Counted from the stretch's first letter, positions 8,738 through 20,944 are shown. The stretch is 64,000 bases of DNA from Platynereis dumerilii (GCA_026936325.1 JAPTHN010000043.1:858137-922136); one strand, 5' to 3'. Numbers and translations: made by a program. The notes: generated by a model from the sequence alone, not told the origin.

Positions 8738-11512
8738 TCAACAGCAGTTTATCTGACACAAAGAGAAGCCACTCTCTAAGTGATGTAATGGTCAATGGCT
8801 GTTTATCCGACACTAAGAGTAGCCACTCTCTAAGTGAAGCTGATCAACGGCTGTTTATCCGACACAAAGAGATGCCACTCTCTAAGTGAAGCTGATCAAC
8901 GGCTGTTTATCCGACACTAAGAGTAGCCACTCTCTAAGTGAAGCTGATCAACGGCTGTTTATCCGACACTAAGAGTAGCCACTCTCTAAGTGAAGTAGTT
9001 CAACGGCTAAGTTTATCCGACACTCAGAGTAGCCACTCTCTAAGTGAAGCTGATCAACGGCTGTTTATCCGACACTAAGAGTAGCCACTCTCTAAGTGAA
9101 GCTGATCAACGGCTGTTTATCCGACACTAAGAGTAGCCACTCTCTAAGTGAAGCTGATCGACGGCTGTTTATCCGACACTAAGAGTAGCCACTCTCTAAG
9201 TGAAGCTGATCAACGGCTGTGAATCCGACACTCAGAGTAGCCACTCTCTAAGTGAAGCTGATCAACGGCTGTTTATCCGACACTAAGAGTAGCCACTCTC
9301 TAAGTGAAGCTGATCGACGGCTGTTTATCCGACACTAAGAGTAGCCACTCTCTAAGTGAAGCTGATCGACGGCTGTTTATCCGACACTCAGAGTAGCCAC
9401 TCTCTAAGTGAAGCTGATCGACGGCTGTTTATCCGACACTAAGAGTAGCCACTCTCTAAGTGAAGCTGATCGACGGCTGTTTATCCGACACTAAGAGTAG
9501 CCACTCTCTAAGTGAAGCTGATCGACGGCTGTTTATCCAACACTAAGAGTAGCCACTCTCTAAGTGAAGTAGTTCAACGGCTAAGTTTATCCGACACTCA
9601 GAGTAGCCACTCTCTAAGTGAAGCTGATCAACGGCTGTTTATCCGACACTAAGAGTAGCCACTCTCTAAGTGAAGCTGATCAACGGCTGTTTATCCGACA
9701 CTAAGAGTAGCCACTCTCTAAGTGAAGCTGATCGACGGCTGTTTATCCGACACTAAGAGTAGCCACTCTCTAAGTGAAGCTGATCAACGGCTGTGAATCC
9801 GACACTCAGAGTAGCCACTCTCTAAGTGAAGCTGATCGACGGCTGTTTATCCGACACTCAGAGTAGCCACTCTCTAAGTGAAGCTGATCGACGGCTGTTT
9901 ATCCGACACTAAGAGTAGCCACTCTCTAAGTGAAGCTGATCGACGGCTGTTTATCCGACACTAAGAGTAGCCACTCTCTAAGTGAAGCTGATCAACGGCT
10001 GTTTATCCGACACTAAGAGTAGCCACTCTCTAAGTGAAGTAGTTCAACGGCTAAGTTTATCCGACACTCAGAGTAGCCACTCTCTAAGTGAAGCTGATCA
10101 ACGGCTGTTTATCCGACACTAAGAGTAGCCACTCTCTAAGTGAAGCTGATCAACGGCTGTTTATCCGACACTAAGAGTAGCCACTCTCTAAGTGAAGCTG
10201 ATCGACGGCTGTTTATCCGACACTCAGAGTAGCCACTCTCTAAGTGAAGCTGATCAACGGCTGTTTATCCGACACTAAGAGTAGCCACTCTCTAAGTGAA
10301 GCTGATCGACGGCTGTTTATCCGACACTAAGAGTAGCCACTCTCTAAGTGAAGCTGATCGACGGCTGTTTATCCCAGCACTCAGAGTAGCCACTCTCTAA
10401 GTGAAGCTGATCGACGGCTGTTTATCCGACGCTAAGAGTAGCCACTCTCTAAGTGAAGCTGATCGACGGCTGTTTATCCGACACTAAGAGTAGCCACTCT
10501 CTAAGTGAAGCTGATCGACGGCTGTTTATCCGACACTAAGAGTAGCCACTCTCTAAGTGAAGCTGATCAACGGCTGTGAATCCGACACTAAGAGTAGCCA
10601 CTCTCTAAGTGAAGCTGATCAACGGCTGTGAATCCGACACTCAGAGTAGCCACTCTCTAAGTGAAGCTGATCAACGGCTGTTTATCCGACACTAAGAGTA
10701 GCCACTCTCTAAGTGAAGCTGATCGATGGCTGTTTATCCGACACTAAGAGTAGCCACTCTCTAAGTGAAGCTGATCAACGGCTGTGAATCCGACACTAAG
10801 AGTAGCCACTCTCTAAGTGAAGTTGTTCAACGGCTGTTTATCCGACACAAAGAGATGCCACTCTCTAAGTGAAGCTGTTCAATGGCTGCCAATCCGACAC
10901 AAAGAGATGCCACTCTCTAAGTGAAGCTGTTCAATGGCTGCCAATCCGACACAAAGAGATGCCACTCTCTAAGTGAAGCTGTTCAAATGGCTGTTTATTC
11001 GACACAAAGAGCAAGCCACTCTCTAAGTGAAGCTGTTCAAATGGCAGTTTATCCGACACAAAGAGATGCCACTCTCTAAGTGAAGCTGTTCAATGGCTGC
11101 CAATCCGACACAAAGAGATGCCACTCTCTAAGTGAAGCTGTTCAAATGGCTGTTTATTCGACACAAAGAGCAAGCCACTCTCTAAGTGAAGCTGTTCAAA
11201 TGGCAGTTTATCCGACACAAAGAGATGCCACTCTCTAAGTGAAGCTGTTCAATGGCTGCCAATCCGACACAAAGAGATGCCACTCTCTAAGTGAAGCTGT
11301 TCAAATGGCTGTTTATTCGACACAAAGAGCAAGCCACTCTCTAAGTGAAGCTGTTCAAATGGCTGTTTATTCGACACAAAGAGCAAGCCACTCTCTAAGT
11401 GAAGCTGTTCAAATGGCTGTTTATTCGACACAAAGAGCAAGCCACTCTCTAAGTGAAGCTGTTCAAATGGCTGTTTATTCGACACAAAGAGCAAGCCACT
11501 CTCTAAGTGAAC
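8738..11512. repeat. ~52-bp satellite array, about 50 copies, hairpin-forming unit
   Basis: Head-to-tail units carry CCACTCTCTAAGTGAAG and CTGTTTATCCGACACTAAG. From 8738 to ~10825 the unit is 52 bp with CTGATC(A/G)ACGG. From ~10826 to 11512 it changes to CTGTTCAA(A)TGGCTG forms of about 51-54 bp. A longer variant (GTAGTTCAACGGCTAAGTTT) recurs near 8994, 9568 and 10038, that is every 9-11 units, which suggests higher-order repeats. Within each unit AGAGT-AGCC-ACTCT forms a perfect 5-bp stem, extended by CACT/AGTG. Open frames at 11239-11523 (both strands) follow from the local 54-bp period and are not genes. Confidence 0.95.
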
Positions 11513-12130
11513 CTGAGGTATAGAGTCAAGTAAAGATGCCCTGGAATTTTGAATTTCACTCTGCAGATCAAATGCTGGAGTCGGCAGACAGCAGTCTATT
11601 GTTAGACAGGGTTCTGGTCGTCACTTAGTCCAGGGGACTCATCAGGGGACAGCTTGACAGCACTCCTCTTCGAATTTGTCAAGACCACCAGAAAAGACAT
11701 CAGTTTTACACATTACACCTGAAGTAAAAAAACAAAAAAAACAAGAATTCATTAAGTATTGTGAAATGTGAGATTTCAGAGTCCTATTTGAGTTGTGTCA
11801 TTTTATCGAAGTTTACAACACATCTTGCGGCAGGGAATAAATTTACCAACTTCCTAGGGACAAATCAAATAGGGTAATATGTTGATATTTATAATTACTT
11901 CACAATAGGTCACCAGTTCGCATGTTTGAGGGATGATCACTGCGTAATCATCCCACAAGAGAAAGTGAAACCATGCGATAGAGGAAAATAACATTATCCT
12001 TCATTAGCAAGTACATCAACGTCACTTTGTCAGTAACACCAGTTCAACTTTTTTCGCATTCAAACACATAGAAAACAAGAAGGTGCACTATATAGAGTGC
12101 ATAGTCTCGTCGTTTGTTGGGTTGAATCAG
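11513..12130. other. Non-coding spacer
   Basis: Single-copy-looking sequence after the satellite. It has a short A-rich stretch near 11729-11750 and a small inverted repeat (TGCACT/AGTGCA) near 12085-12100. I see no gene, RNA or transposon end here. Confidence 0.4.
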
Positions 12131-12895
12131 TGGCAATGAAACATCTCTAAAGGTCAAGAACTGCATTGTTTGAAATATTAAAGCATCTGGTTTTAGATCC
12201 TGCAGTGAGACAAATAATGTGGCATGCGTTGTACATGGCTACTACATGCAATAGTGACCGAGTCTTGGGCCAGAAACAAAAAATAAATTTTTTCTGTTTC
12301 TTGTATAAAAAACTTGTAATATTTCCCATCAGACCTTTCAAAGGGCACAGTAGACCATATGGGCCATATGTGTACCAAACTTTATCCATTTACTTGCAAT
12401 AGTGACCGAGTCTTCGCCCAAATACAAAAAAATACATATTTTTCTATTTTTCCTAATTTTTGCAAATGTATAGAGTATCTATCAATGAGACCAACAAAAG
12501 GCACAACTGGACCATACAGGCCATATCTGTACCAAATTTCATCCCTGCACATGCAATAGTGACTGAGTTTTAGCCCGGATCCATATCAACAGGCCTATAC
12601 CTGTACGAAAATTCATTTTGTATTTGTATGTTAAAAAAAATTAAGGTCACAATGGGCAGTTCAAGAATGAAGAAAGATGGCTGCCAAAATGGCCACCACA
12701 AAATGGCAGCCATCTTGGATTTCTTGACTTGTTCCCGATCCATACCCATAGCCCCATACCTGTACTAACAGGAAATCTAAGGTGACAAATGGACACTTAC
12801 AAAAACCTAAACCGGGACAACGATTACAACGACGACGACGCCGTCGCTCGAGTGACGACAATAGCTCTTCGTTTTCACAGAAAACAGAAGAGCTA
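12131..12895. repeat. R1 repeat block: ~150-bp tandem units ending in a hairpin
   Basis: GCAATAGTGACCGAGTCTT-like sequences at ~12249, ~12398 and ~12553 define units of about 150 bp. They are followed by a segment with GGTCACAATGGGCAGTTC and GCCATCTTGGATTT, which is the signature of related blocks at 15.2-17.1 and 20.5-21.4 kb. The right end has a GAC-rich trinucleotide stretch and then a strong hairpin. The architecture (tandem repeats closed by a hairpin) resembles non-autonomous rolling-circle elements, but no CTRR end was found, so the class is open. Confidence 0.6.
12863..12894. other. Terminal hairpin of an R1 block
   Basis: AGCTCTTCGTTTTC is followed by ACA and then GAAAACAGAAGAGCT. 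The arms pair over 14 positions with one bulged base. A related copy ends the R1 block at 21332-21363, so the hairpin is a conserved end of the family and not a chance palindrome. Confidence 0.65.
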
Positions 12896-13294
12896 AAAAC
12901 TGATTAAAGGAGTACTTAGAATTACTTCATATCAATACAAATAAGCTCAAATAACAGCCCTGCATCACTAGTTTTGGTTGGTGAATTTAGCAATTAGGCG
13001 ATAATTTGAAACATGCAATGAGTAATTCCAGATTTTCTTCTGCAGTTTTGAATTTCCTGCCCTAAATTTACACTCTCTCACCCACTCTGTCATTCACTTT
13101 CTCACTCACTCTCCCATTCACTTTGTAACTTACTACATAAATGGAGGTGTGTAAACACCTCCAGTAAAAATTCAATGCACTTTTGCTACAAGCATATTCA
13201 TGCCCCATATCCCCTTCCAGAATTATTTATAAAGTCCCAGCCATGCTACTCCCCTATCCATTATCTATCCATTATCTATCCATTATCTATCCAT

Positions 13295-13325
<31 letters not shown>

Positions 13326-15150
13326 CAAAACTATCCTTCTGTCCGTTTTTGCCTTATTTCCTGAATGTTTAATGTTTGTAATATCTATTTAGTGTCGGTA
13401 GAGGTTTAACAGTGTGCTATCTTCATTTGTAAAAGTAATTCAATTGAGGATGAGATTCACTTCATTTGTGTATGTTCTGTTTCCTGGTACCATAGGGAAT
13501 TGTTTTATGCTAGTATCTCTGTAAATAATTTTGTTGGCTACATCTGACTGATTTTGAAATTTTTTTTCCATATCATGACAAAGAACACTACAAAAGTTAG
13601 GACATTTTATCATTAGTGCTCGGAGTTCAAGAAATGACATTTAATGCTTTGTTTAATTTATGCATCTTCTTAAATGGCTTTATAAAATTATGTATTTAGA
13701 AAACTTTTCGCATTTTGACAAAAAATGCTTAAGTGTGAATTATCAGACATTTGTAATCAGGTGTAATCTTGTAATCTTTCTACATTTAAAGTTCATTTTT
13801 CAAGCAAAATTATGTAGTTCTTATTGTTCACATTTAAAAGTTCAGGATGACAATTACATGATTGTAACACCCCTGGTGAATATATATAAATATTAACTGG
13901 TTCGTAATGGCAGATAGGCCCCCAGAAAGGCTGGGTACCATAGATCATTAACTGTACCTAATTTCATAACTCTTAAGTGAACAGTTCAAGTATGGCGGTT
14001 ATTGAATTTACCACAGATGGGTAATTGAATGGAATTGAATTGCACATAGCTCAATTGTACCGATCATTGCTATCTTTTATTGTGTATTACTATGTGATAC
14101 CCCATTGCCAATATTAATTGCTGTAGATAAAAAGTAGAAACAGTCAAGTTAAGAAATATTTGTTTCATATTCCCATTCTACTTACGATACGCATGTGTAG
14201 TCTTTGGTCCCAGAGAAACAAGAGATGACTCTCATCAGCTTCAAGAAGACAACTTCTGATGATTCACAAAAGATGCAAGCTTTGGGACGATTCGGAACAA
14301 ATATATTCTGAACTGATCACATAAGAAGTATGCCTGAAATTAAAAAAGTATGAAAAATCTTTACTTGAATAAAGGTTAAAGAGTGTTGTGACATATTTCT
14401 ATGCATTAGTAACTGAATTGGTAAATCATCACAAAGAACACAGCCCCAAGCGGAAATTTATGGATTTGCTGATATAAAAACCGTCAAAAAACCAAACAGT
14501 GGTTCTCAAACCGAAACCACACCGTGGGGTAATGAACCATTGCAGCCCTACAAGGAAAACTCCAAGCCCCCTTGGAAGTTAAATAGTCACTCCCTTCCTG
14601 TCTCATTATTGACATTCAGGCAATTTAGCAGTTTTTCATTTGTTACCTAGCAAGTGCTCTGCTTACAAGATAACAGGGGGCCCCCAGTCCTTTGAGAAAA
14701 GACTTAAATTCGGGCACAGCGGCTAAAATTCGGGTAGATGAACAAATAGATATTACTAGAAAAGCATGTTGGGGCACATGCACTGTTACATTGATAGGCA
14801 TATTAATAGGTCATGGCCCTATATATGTCTGCAAGCAACCTCAACCAATAGCAGACAGTCAGTCGTTATTATAGGCCTATGCACATACATCGTTCCGGAG
14901 AAGAAGCAACTTTTGCTGGTAAGTATCTACTCTGTTTCTAATCTCATGCCAAAAGCTGCAAACATACAAGAGAATCAAAGGTTATTTCGGGACGAGTAAT
15001 AATTTGAGTTTTCCTTAGGGGGAAATTATTTATTTCATAGTAACAGCGGCAGTAATTATTTATTTCAAACGCGCCAAGTCACTGAATATTCATTCCTAAA
15101 TCAGGTAACACCTTGTTAACACGAACAGTTAAATCTAACACAATCTAATT
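12896..15150. other. AT-rich non-coding region with simple repeats
   Basis: Contains a (TC/CA)-rich stretch with recurring CACTC near 13067-13125 and a CTAT/ATCC microsatellite at 13255-13327. The rest is AT-rich sequence without a supported gene. Open frames of 60-78 codons show no family features. Confidence 0.5.
13255..13327. repeat. Microsatellite (TATCTATCCAT then TATC)
   Basis: Repeats of TATCTATCCAT grade into pure TATC/TCTA repeats. The open frames read through it on the plus strand are repeat artefacts. Confidence 0.9.
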
Positions 15151-15890
15151 CACACCCACAGGCCCATACCTGTAAATTTCATAACTCTTAGCGAAATATT
15201 GAGATCACAACGGGCAGTTCAAGAAATGAAGAGAGATGGTTGGCAAAATGGTCACCATCTTTGATTTTTCAACATGTTCCTGATCCATACGCACAGGCCA
15301 ATACCTGTACCAAGTTTCATAAGTGTAAGTGAAATATTAAGGTCACAATGGGATGGATGGGTGACTACGTCCCATATTTTTGCACTTGGTAGGCTAATTA
15401 GGACAGGAGGAGGACACAGCAATGACGTGAAGGATGATTGAAACAGCCGTCCAACATAGGCCCAGGTGACCCGGCAACAGTTGCATTCGAACCCTGGACC
15501 CAGCGATTGGCAGCCCAGCATGCTACCGCTAGACCAACCCTCCCCCCCTCAAGGTCACAATGGGCAGTTCAAGAAATGAAGAAAGACGGCTGCCAAAATG
15601 GCCGCCATCTTGGATTTCTCAGAATGCTCCCAATGGATATTCACAGGCCAATACGTGCACCAAATTTCATAACTCTAAACGAAATATTGAGATCACAATG
15701 GGCAGTTCAAGAATGAAGAATGATGGTTGCCATAATGGCCACCACAAAATGGCCGCCATCTTGGATTTCTCAACATGTTCCCGGTTGATACCCACAGGCC
15801 AATCAATACCTGTACCAATTTTTATAACTCCAAGCGAAATATTAAGGTCACAATCAGTGCACGCGAAAGCAAATTGACTTTGGTCAGACA
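15150..15890. repeat. R1 repeat block interrupted by a SINE
   Basis: Copies of the R1 unit carry ACCAAATTTCATAACTCTAA, GGTCACAATGGGCAGTTC and GCCATCTTGGATTT at about 15160-15352, 15551-15690 and 15691-15860. A SINE sits between the first and second copies and has duplicated its target, which lies inside the R1 unit. R1 was therefore in place before the SINE arrived. Confidence 0.7.
15353..15550 (-). mobile_element. tRNA-Gly-derived SINE with perfect 14-bp target duplications
   Basis: Read on the minus strand, the head holds a pol III A box (TGGTCTAGCGGTAGC, about 15526-15540) and a B box (GGTTCGAATGC, 15484-15494) with tRNA-like spacing. The stretch CTGCCAA between them looks like a Gly(GCC) anticodon loop. 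The element is about 198 bp and ends in a short CCAT repeat. AAGGTCACAATGGG flanks it exactly at 15339-15352 and 15551-15564, the hallmark of LINE-mediated insertion. It encodes no protein. The perfect duplications suggest a fairly recent insertion. Confidence 0.85.
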
Positions 15891-16487
15891 TTTTGTCTGA
15901 CGGAGAGGGAGTTCTGGTCAGACAATTTTCATTTTCATCAGACAGTTATTAATAAGTACTCCGGACAATTTGCAACTGCCTGATACAATTCAATGTCCAT
16001 GCAGAAGGCCGCATGAGTTTCCCAGAAGTAGGCCTATATTTTGAATCAAAATATCATTTTCCTGATTGATTCATTCCCATTTGATTTGACACACATGTGA
16101 GATTCATGTATTTTAAATCCCATAAAACCACATTCTCAAAGAGGAAGCAGGCTTAAGCTGGATATGTAAAAACAAGTATTCCTTTCTAAAAAGGATTGGG
16201 CGTAGGTCATAAAGAAAGACGAGTTACAGGACAGGTGCAGAGCTAAATGGATAATAAAAGGAGATAGTTTTTAGATAGTTTACAGAAACCCATAATATTA
16301 TTATGTTGTTCTTGTTTTTTGTTAACAAAAAAAAAAACAACTTCCATTAGAACTATTAGAGCTCATTAAATGTTACGAAATAATATTAAGTACGAGTTAT
16401 GAAAATACCATAAAATTATTTTGATGGAGTTTAAAAAAAAACATATAGGCCTACCTATGTCCCTTCTCAATTTAAATAGCTGAAAGT
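15891..16487. other. Non-coding spacer
   Basis: AT-rich sequence with a poly-A stretch near 16327-16340. I see no gene, tRNA or recognisable element in it. Confidence 0.4.
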
Positions 16488-16576
16488 AGGGGAGACCGGG
16501 GCTGGTTGTCACAGGGGCAGGTTGTCACACTTTCGGGGCAGGTTGTCACACTTTTGGGGCAGGTTGTCACGCTTTT
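16488..16576. repeat. GGGGCAGGTTGTCACA minisatellite behind AGGGGAGACCGGG
   Basis: Four copies of GGGGC(T/A)GGTTGTCAC follow AGGGGAGACCGGG at about 16-21-bp spacing. The same lead sequence occurs again at 23503-23515, where it is followed by ACTAGTTGTCATT, so this may be the end of a dispersed element. Confidence 0.65.
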
Positions 16577-17095
16577 GTGGGCAATTCTAAAATATGGTGG
16601 CCATTTTTGGCAGCCATCTTGGATTTTTTCAAAAATTTCTGAGGGGAACCCCTAAGTGAATCGGTATACCAAATTGCATAAATTTAAGTGAAATACTAGA
16701 GTCACAGTGGGCAATTCAGAACATTGGTGGCCATTTTGGCAGCCACCTTGGATTTTAAAAAAATTTTGAGGGGAACCCCTAAGTGAATCCCAGTACCAAG
16801 GCTCATAAATGTAAGTGAAATACCAAAGTCACAGTGGGTATTTTAAAATATGGTCGCCATTTTGGCAGCCATCTTGGATTTTTCAAAACATTTTTGAGGG
16901 GAACCCCTAAGTGAATCCCTATACCAAATTTCATAAATCTAAGTGAAATACTAAGGTCGCAGTGGGCAATTCAAAATATGGTGGCCATTTTGGCTGCCAT
17001 CTTGGGTTTTTCCAAAAAATTTTGACAGAGATCCCAAAGTGAATCCCTATACCAAATTTCATAAATCCAAGTGAAATACTTACAGCCTTTAAAAC
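16577..17095. repeat. R1-like tandem repeat, about four units of ~135-145 bp
   Basis: Units share AAATCTAAGTGAAATACTAA, CAGTGGGCAATTC, GCCATTTTGGC and GGGGAACCCCTAAGTGAATC. They are a divergent branch of the R1 family and arranged head to tail. No coding capacity. Confidence 0.75.
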
Positions 17096-18065
17096 TCGCT
17101 CTGACCTTTCACCAGGCATGCGGGCCAGTAAAAACTGGTTCACAGGACCGCCAGAATTTTTACAGGCCCGCTTTTTGTGGTGTCAAGCGTCTTTTTGCAA
17201 CCTTTCCTGTAGACTACAATTAAAACACCACTTTAGTTTACAGTCTGTAAAACTGATATCCAAACAGAGTGGGCTGAATCATCATATTGATGATGTGTCA
17301 CGGTAATTTTACTCTAAGATCAGTTACATGACATATCAAATAGCCTTCTCTTCATCATGACTAATAAAACAGCCTCTATGTTTCCCATGGATGTTAAATT
17401 GGGAAGATGACACTTCATCAGTTATTATGACTCACAGTCGCAGAGTGCCAAAATCTATGGTAAGCAACACTCATTTTATGCATATCAAATTTACAGGCTG
17501 TAATGATAAAGTTTGTCAAAGTATACTGTCAGAATGAGAAATGCACTGAGAAAGACTCTGGTCTCTTGGTGGAGTTTAGTGGATGTGTGTAGATAGACAT
17601 TGCTTGCAGGAATAATTTGGCAATGGTACATAACTACATCATAGCACTGTACAGAAAGCTGGTGAAGAAGTAGACAATGCCAAGTGTTATGCAAAAATAA
17701 TGATCCACTAAGCAACCATGCCTCATCTAGGCAAGAACAATTATTTTAAAACACAAGTACTGAAATGGTGTGACTCTCACAGTGCTTTGGAATTATAAGC
17801 AATCCTGACACAGGGGCACCTTCTCCAATGAGGCTCACAGGCCCACTGCTGGCTGCAGCTGTTCATTGCAGCTGTAACCATGGTAACCCCTTATAGCTAA
17901 CTGAATCCCCCATTCATAATGGGCAGGTCCATATTTGTCATTGGCCCCCATTGCTCACTGGGTTGCAGCACTGTGTTCAGAGGGGCAAGGCAAGTGTACA
18001 AGTTGACACATGGACAAGTGGACAAGAGTCCCATTTCACCAAAAATCCGTTTAAGCCCTCCTCTA
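17096..18065. other. Non-coding spacer
   Basis: No supported gene. Short open frames (60-74 codons) lack recognisable motifs. A TGCAGCTGTTCATTGCAGCTG repeat lies near 17850-17875. Confidence 0.4.
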
Positions 18066-18088
18066 TTAACCGGCCTTTGGCCGGTTAA
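18066..18088. other. Perfect 10-bp-stem hairpin
   Basis: TTAACCGGCC, three T, then GGCCGGTTAA. The same arms with a 10-nt loop recur at 20856-20885, both preceded by a CTCCT(C/G)TA context. This suggests the end of a repeated element and not a unique regulatory site. Confidence 0.7.
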
Positions 18089-18099
18089 AAACCTGCATT

Positions 18100-18435
18100 T
18101 ATATTCCTGCATTCATATTCCTGCATAAACCTACATATTCCTACATTCATATTCCTACATTTATATTCCCACATTCATATTCCTATATTCATATTCCTAT
18201 ATTCATATTCATGCATTCATATCCATGCATTCCTTAATTCCTTCATTCATATTCATGAGTTCATATTCATGCCTTCATATTCATGCCTTCATATTCATGC
18301 ATTCATATTCATGCATTCATATTCATGCATTCATATTCATGCATTCATATTCATGCATTCATATTCATGCATTCATATTCATGCATTCATATTCATGCAT
18401 TCCTTAATTCCTTCCTTCATTCCTTAATTCCTTCA
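18100..18435. repeat. 14-bp minisatellite ATTCATATTCATGC
   Basis: About 20 head-to-tail units. The left part is variant (ATTCATATTCCTGC, ATTCCTACATTC forms), the core at ~18255-18400 is regular, and the right margin has ATTCCTTA. The His/Ile-rich open frames across it come from the repeat. Confidence 0.9.
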
Positions 18436-20144
18436 TTCATTGAGTTCATTCCCATGCCTCTGTCTCAAATTTACAGCAACATCAAGATTAGATAAGATTC
18501 AAGTGCTATCTGTGACTGATACTTCATCTCTGCATGTTTTTGGGTTTCACAAAGCTTGCACAAGGCAATGAAGAATTATTTCTAGTCGGTGAAACATCCC
18601 ACTACTGCCGGCGGGTGAAACGTCCCAGCGGTGAAACGTCCTATAATCTTGTCCCGCCTCTCTATTTTAGGTTCTAATTCTTAAAAACCCTGTCAGGGCC
18701 TCCGCACACAACAGATCCCTGTAGGGGCCTCTGACTAAGAGATTCCCTGGTGGATAAATATTTGCTGAGAAAAAAGCCATCTACCGGATTTTTTCATCAT
18801 TACGAGGCCAACGTTATACTTCGTAGTACTTCCGTAGTCGTTGGCCGATTGATTTTTCATATCGGTGCTGAAAAACTGGACTTGAATTTCGGAATATTAT
18901 TGATTAACGATTCGTCGTAACTTGCTTGACTGCCATGAATTCAGTGGAATAATTATTCTTAGGAATGTTGATGAAGTGTTTCATGAAGTTGACACGGATT
19001 TCTCTTGACGGTGGCTTTCGGTAGGTAAATGTTTGATGTCTGGTTTCAAGATCCGCTGTATCAGCCAACAGCGGACGAAATCGCCTGATATGTGGACGCC
19101 GCGGCGCCTTCTATAATGTGCAAGCGCTTTAAGCGGCGTCAAAGCATAATGATTTAAAGTATATTGCCTTGATTTGTGATGAGAGTGATTAAGTGACACA
19201 AAGAAACAATTATTTTTCACTTGAGTTACTACGCACGAATCCCGATTAATGAAAAGCAGGATTATAGGCCTATTAAATAGAAATTAAGCATTAGGAAACA
19301 GGGGCTCATATTCTTAGATATCTATATATCTATCTATATTCTATTGCAGAGGTGTTGCAGCATTGACACTTCATGAGTTAATTGGCATCAAGTGTTCTCA
19401 AGTGAATTAACTGAAAAGAATTCACTCATGAATGCAATTAGCAATTAAGCAATTGTGAAATTAGAGAATTAACATTTTAAATATGAATTTATTATTTTGC
19501 ATGCAAAGTGAATATTTTATTTGTCAAGATCTGCTAGATAGCTTGAATTTGACGCAAAGATTTATCTAGTTTTAAATGTCAAAATTTATATTATTTCTTT
19601 ATAGATCAATTTATTGTGGTCAATCGCTAAAGGCCTATTACATGTTTCTAAACATATATATATGACAATGGGAAGTAAACTGGTGAGTTGTGGGCCTGGT
19701 GAGTTGTCCCCTGGCGAGTTGACCATTCCTCTCTGGCTCAACCAAGCGCAAGTGCCACGCCCACTTTCAGCTCGGCCCATACCCAAATAGGCTTGACCTT
19801 TGACCCGTGAAAATCAGTCCATTTATTTTCGTTATTAATTTTTTTGTTACGGAGGGCCACCAAAATCGACTGGGCTTTAGGAAATATTCCATTGAGAGTG
19901 TATTTCAAGTTTGAGTGAGATTGGTGAGAGAGGGCGAGCTTAGCAGTGCTAACAAGATTAGCCAAAATGCTTATGGTAACAGCTGGCTGACGCTGCTAAA
20001 AATCAATTAAATTCTTTTGATCACTTATATGACAATATATGTAGGTAAATTCAATTAACTTCTTCATGGGAGATACAGCTGAGATGCCAGCCAATGCAAC
20101 AATATGCATGCACAATAAAATCTTTGGTGACAACTGCTGGCTAT
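18436..20144. other. Non-coding spacer
   Basis: Contains a duplicated GGTGAAACGTCC near 18610-18640, a short TATC repeat near 19317-19340 and a run of GGTGAGTTGT repeats near 19682-19720. I see no gene. Confidence 0.4.
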
Positions 20145-20149
20145 GCCTT

Positions 20150-20215
20150 GATGGCTAAGATGTAAGATGTTCTCTTGTCATAAACAAGAATCCGAGGATT
20201 CAAACCCTGGGTTCT
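20150..20215 (+). other. Possible degenerate tRNA-like / SINE head
   Basis: TGGCTAAGATG (20152-20162) resembles a pol III A box and GATTCAAACCC (20197-20207) a B box, 45 bp apart. Between them TCTTG and CAAGA can pair around a loop containing CAT. The acceptor and T stems pair poorly, so this is at best a decayed tRNA or SINE head and may be chance. Confidence 0.25.
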
Positions 20216-20524
20216 GAATGGAATTAGCAATTAAGCATAAGAACCATGGATACAAGATCAAAGTAGCACTGCACTGCGAAGCGCTATCAGCTTTGACACC
20301 TGTCAGATTGACATGAACTGCTGTTTCTCAATGGCAATTTGGTAAACTGAGGGTGAAAAAAGGCTTTAGAACTTGCAGAATTGCAATTAGCATTGTGGGA
20401 CTGGCTCTGAGAACAGATGCACTACAAAAAGCAATTGCCAAAAGGCATTATTGGCCTTCCTTAAAACGCATGGACGATCGTCGTGTGGGCGATATTATAA
20501 TTCAAAGTCAGCTTGAAAACAGCC

Positions 20525-20745
20525 CCAGAATACCATACCTGTACCAAATTTCATAACTGTAAGTGAAATATTATGGTCACAATGGGCAGTTCAAGAATGA
20601 AGAAAGATGGCCACCAAAATGGCCACCACAAAATGGCAGCCATCTTGGATTTCTCGACATGTTCCCAATCCATACCCACAGGCCAATACCTGTACCAAAT
20701 TTCATAACTGCAAGTGAAATATTAAGGTCACAATGGGGAAAAACC
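20525..20745. repeat. R1 repeat unit
   Basis: One to two R1 units with ACCAAATTTCATAACTGTAA, GGTCACAATGGGCAGTTC and GCCATCTTGGATTT. The right end stops abruptly in unrelated sequence near 20740. Confidence 0.7.
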
Positions 20746-20855
20746 TTGTCTGTCATCGTCAAACGTGGTTTACATTTGGTTTGTGGTTGCAAGCTTGTGG
20801 TTGCAGTTTATGCCTACTGTTTATGGTTTCACCTGATCCATTTACAGCTCCTGTA

Positions 20856-20885
20856 TTAACCGGCCCCCGCTGTTAGGCCGGTTAA
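20856..20885. other. Hairpin sharing arms with 18066-18088
   Basis: TTAACCGGCC and GGCCGGTTAA enclose a 10-nt loop. It is followed by a short tandem repeat of AAAATAGTCGGCAAAAGCCG up to ~20930. Likely the same element end as at 18066. Confidence 0.6.
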
Positions 20886-20944
20886 AAATAGTCGGCAAAA
20901 GCCGGTTAAAAATAGTCGGCAAAAGCCGATTGTCGACGGTTTTT

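Noticed and set aside
8738-11512. CRISPR-like array
   Set aside because: Units are contiguous tandem repeats with no unique spacers, in an animal-type genome context.
11239-11523. Open frames on both strands in the satellite
   Set aside because: They exist only because the local unit is 54 bp, a multiple of three. The peptides are simply the repeat translated.
18225-18495. His/Ile/Phe-rich repeat proteins
   Set aside because: Translation of the 14-bp minisatellite.
20150-20215. Functional tRNA gene
   Set aside because: Box-like motifs are present, but the acceptor and T stems do not pair well. Kept only as a low-confidence tRNA-like remnant.
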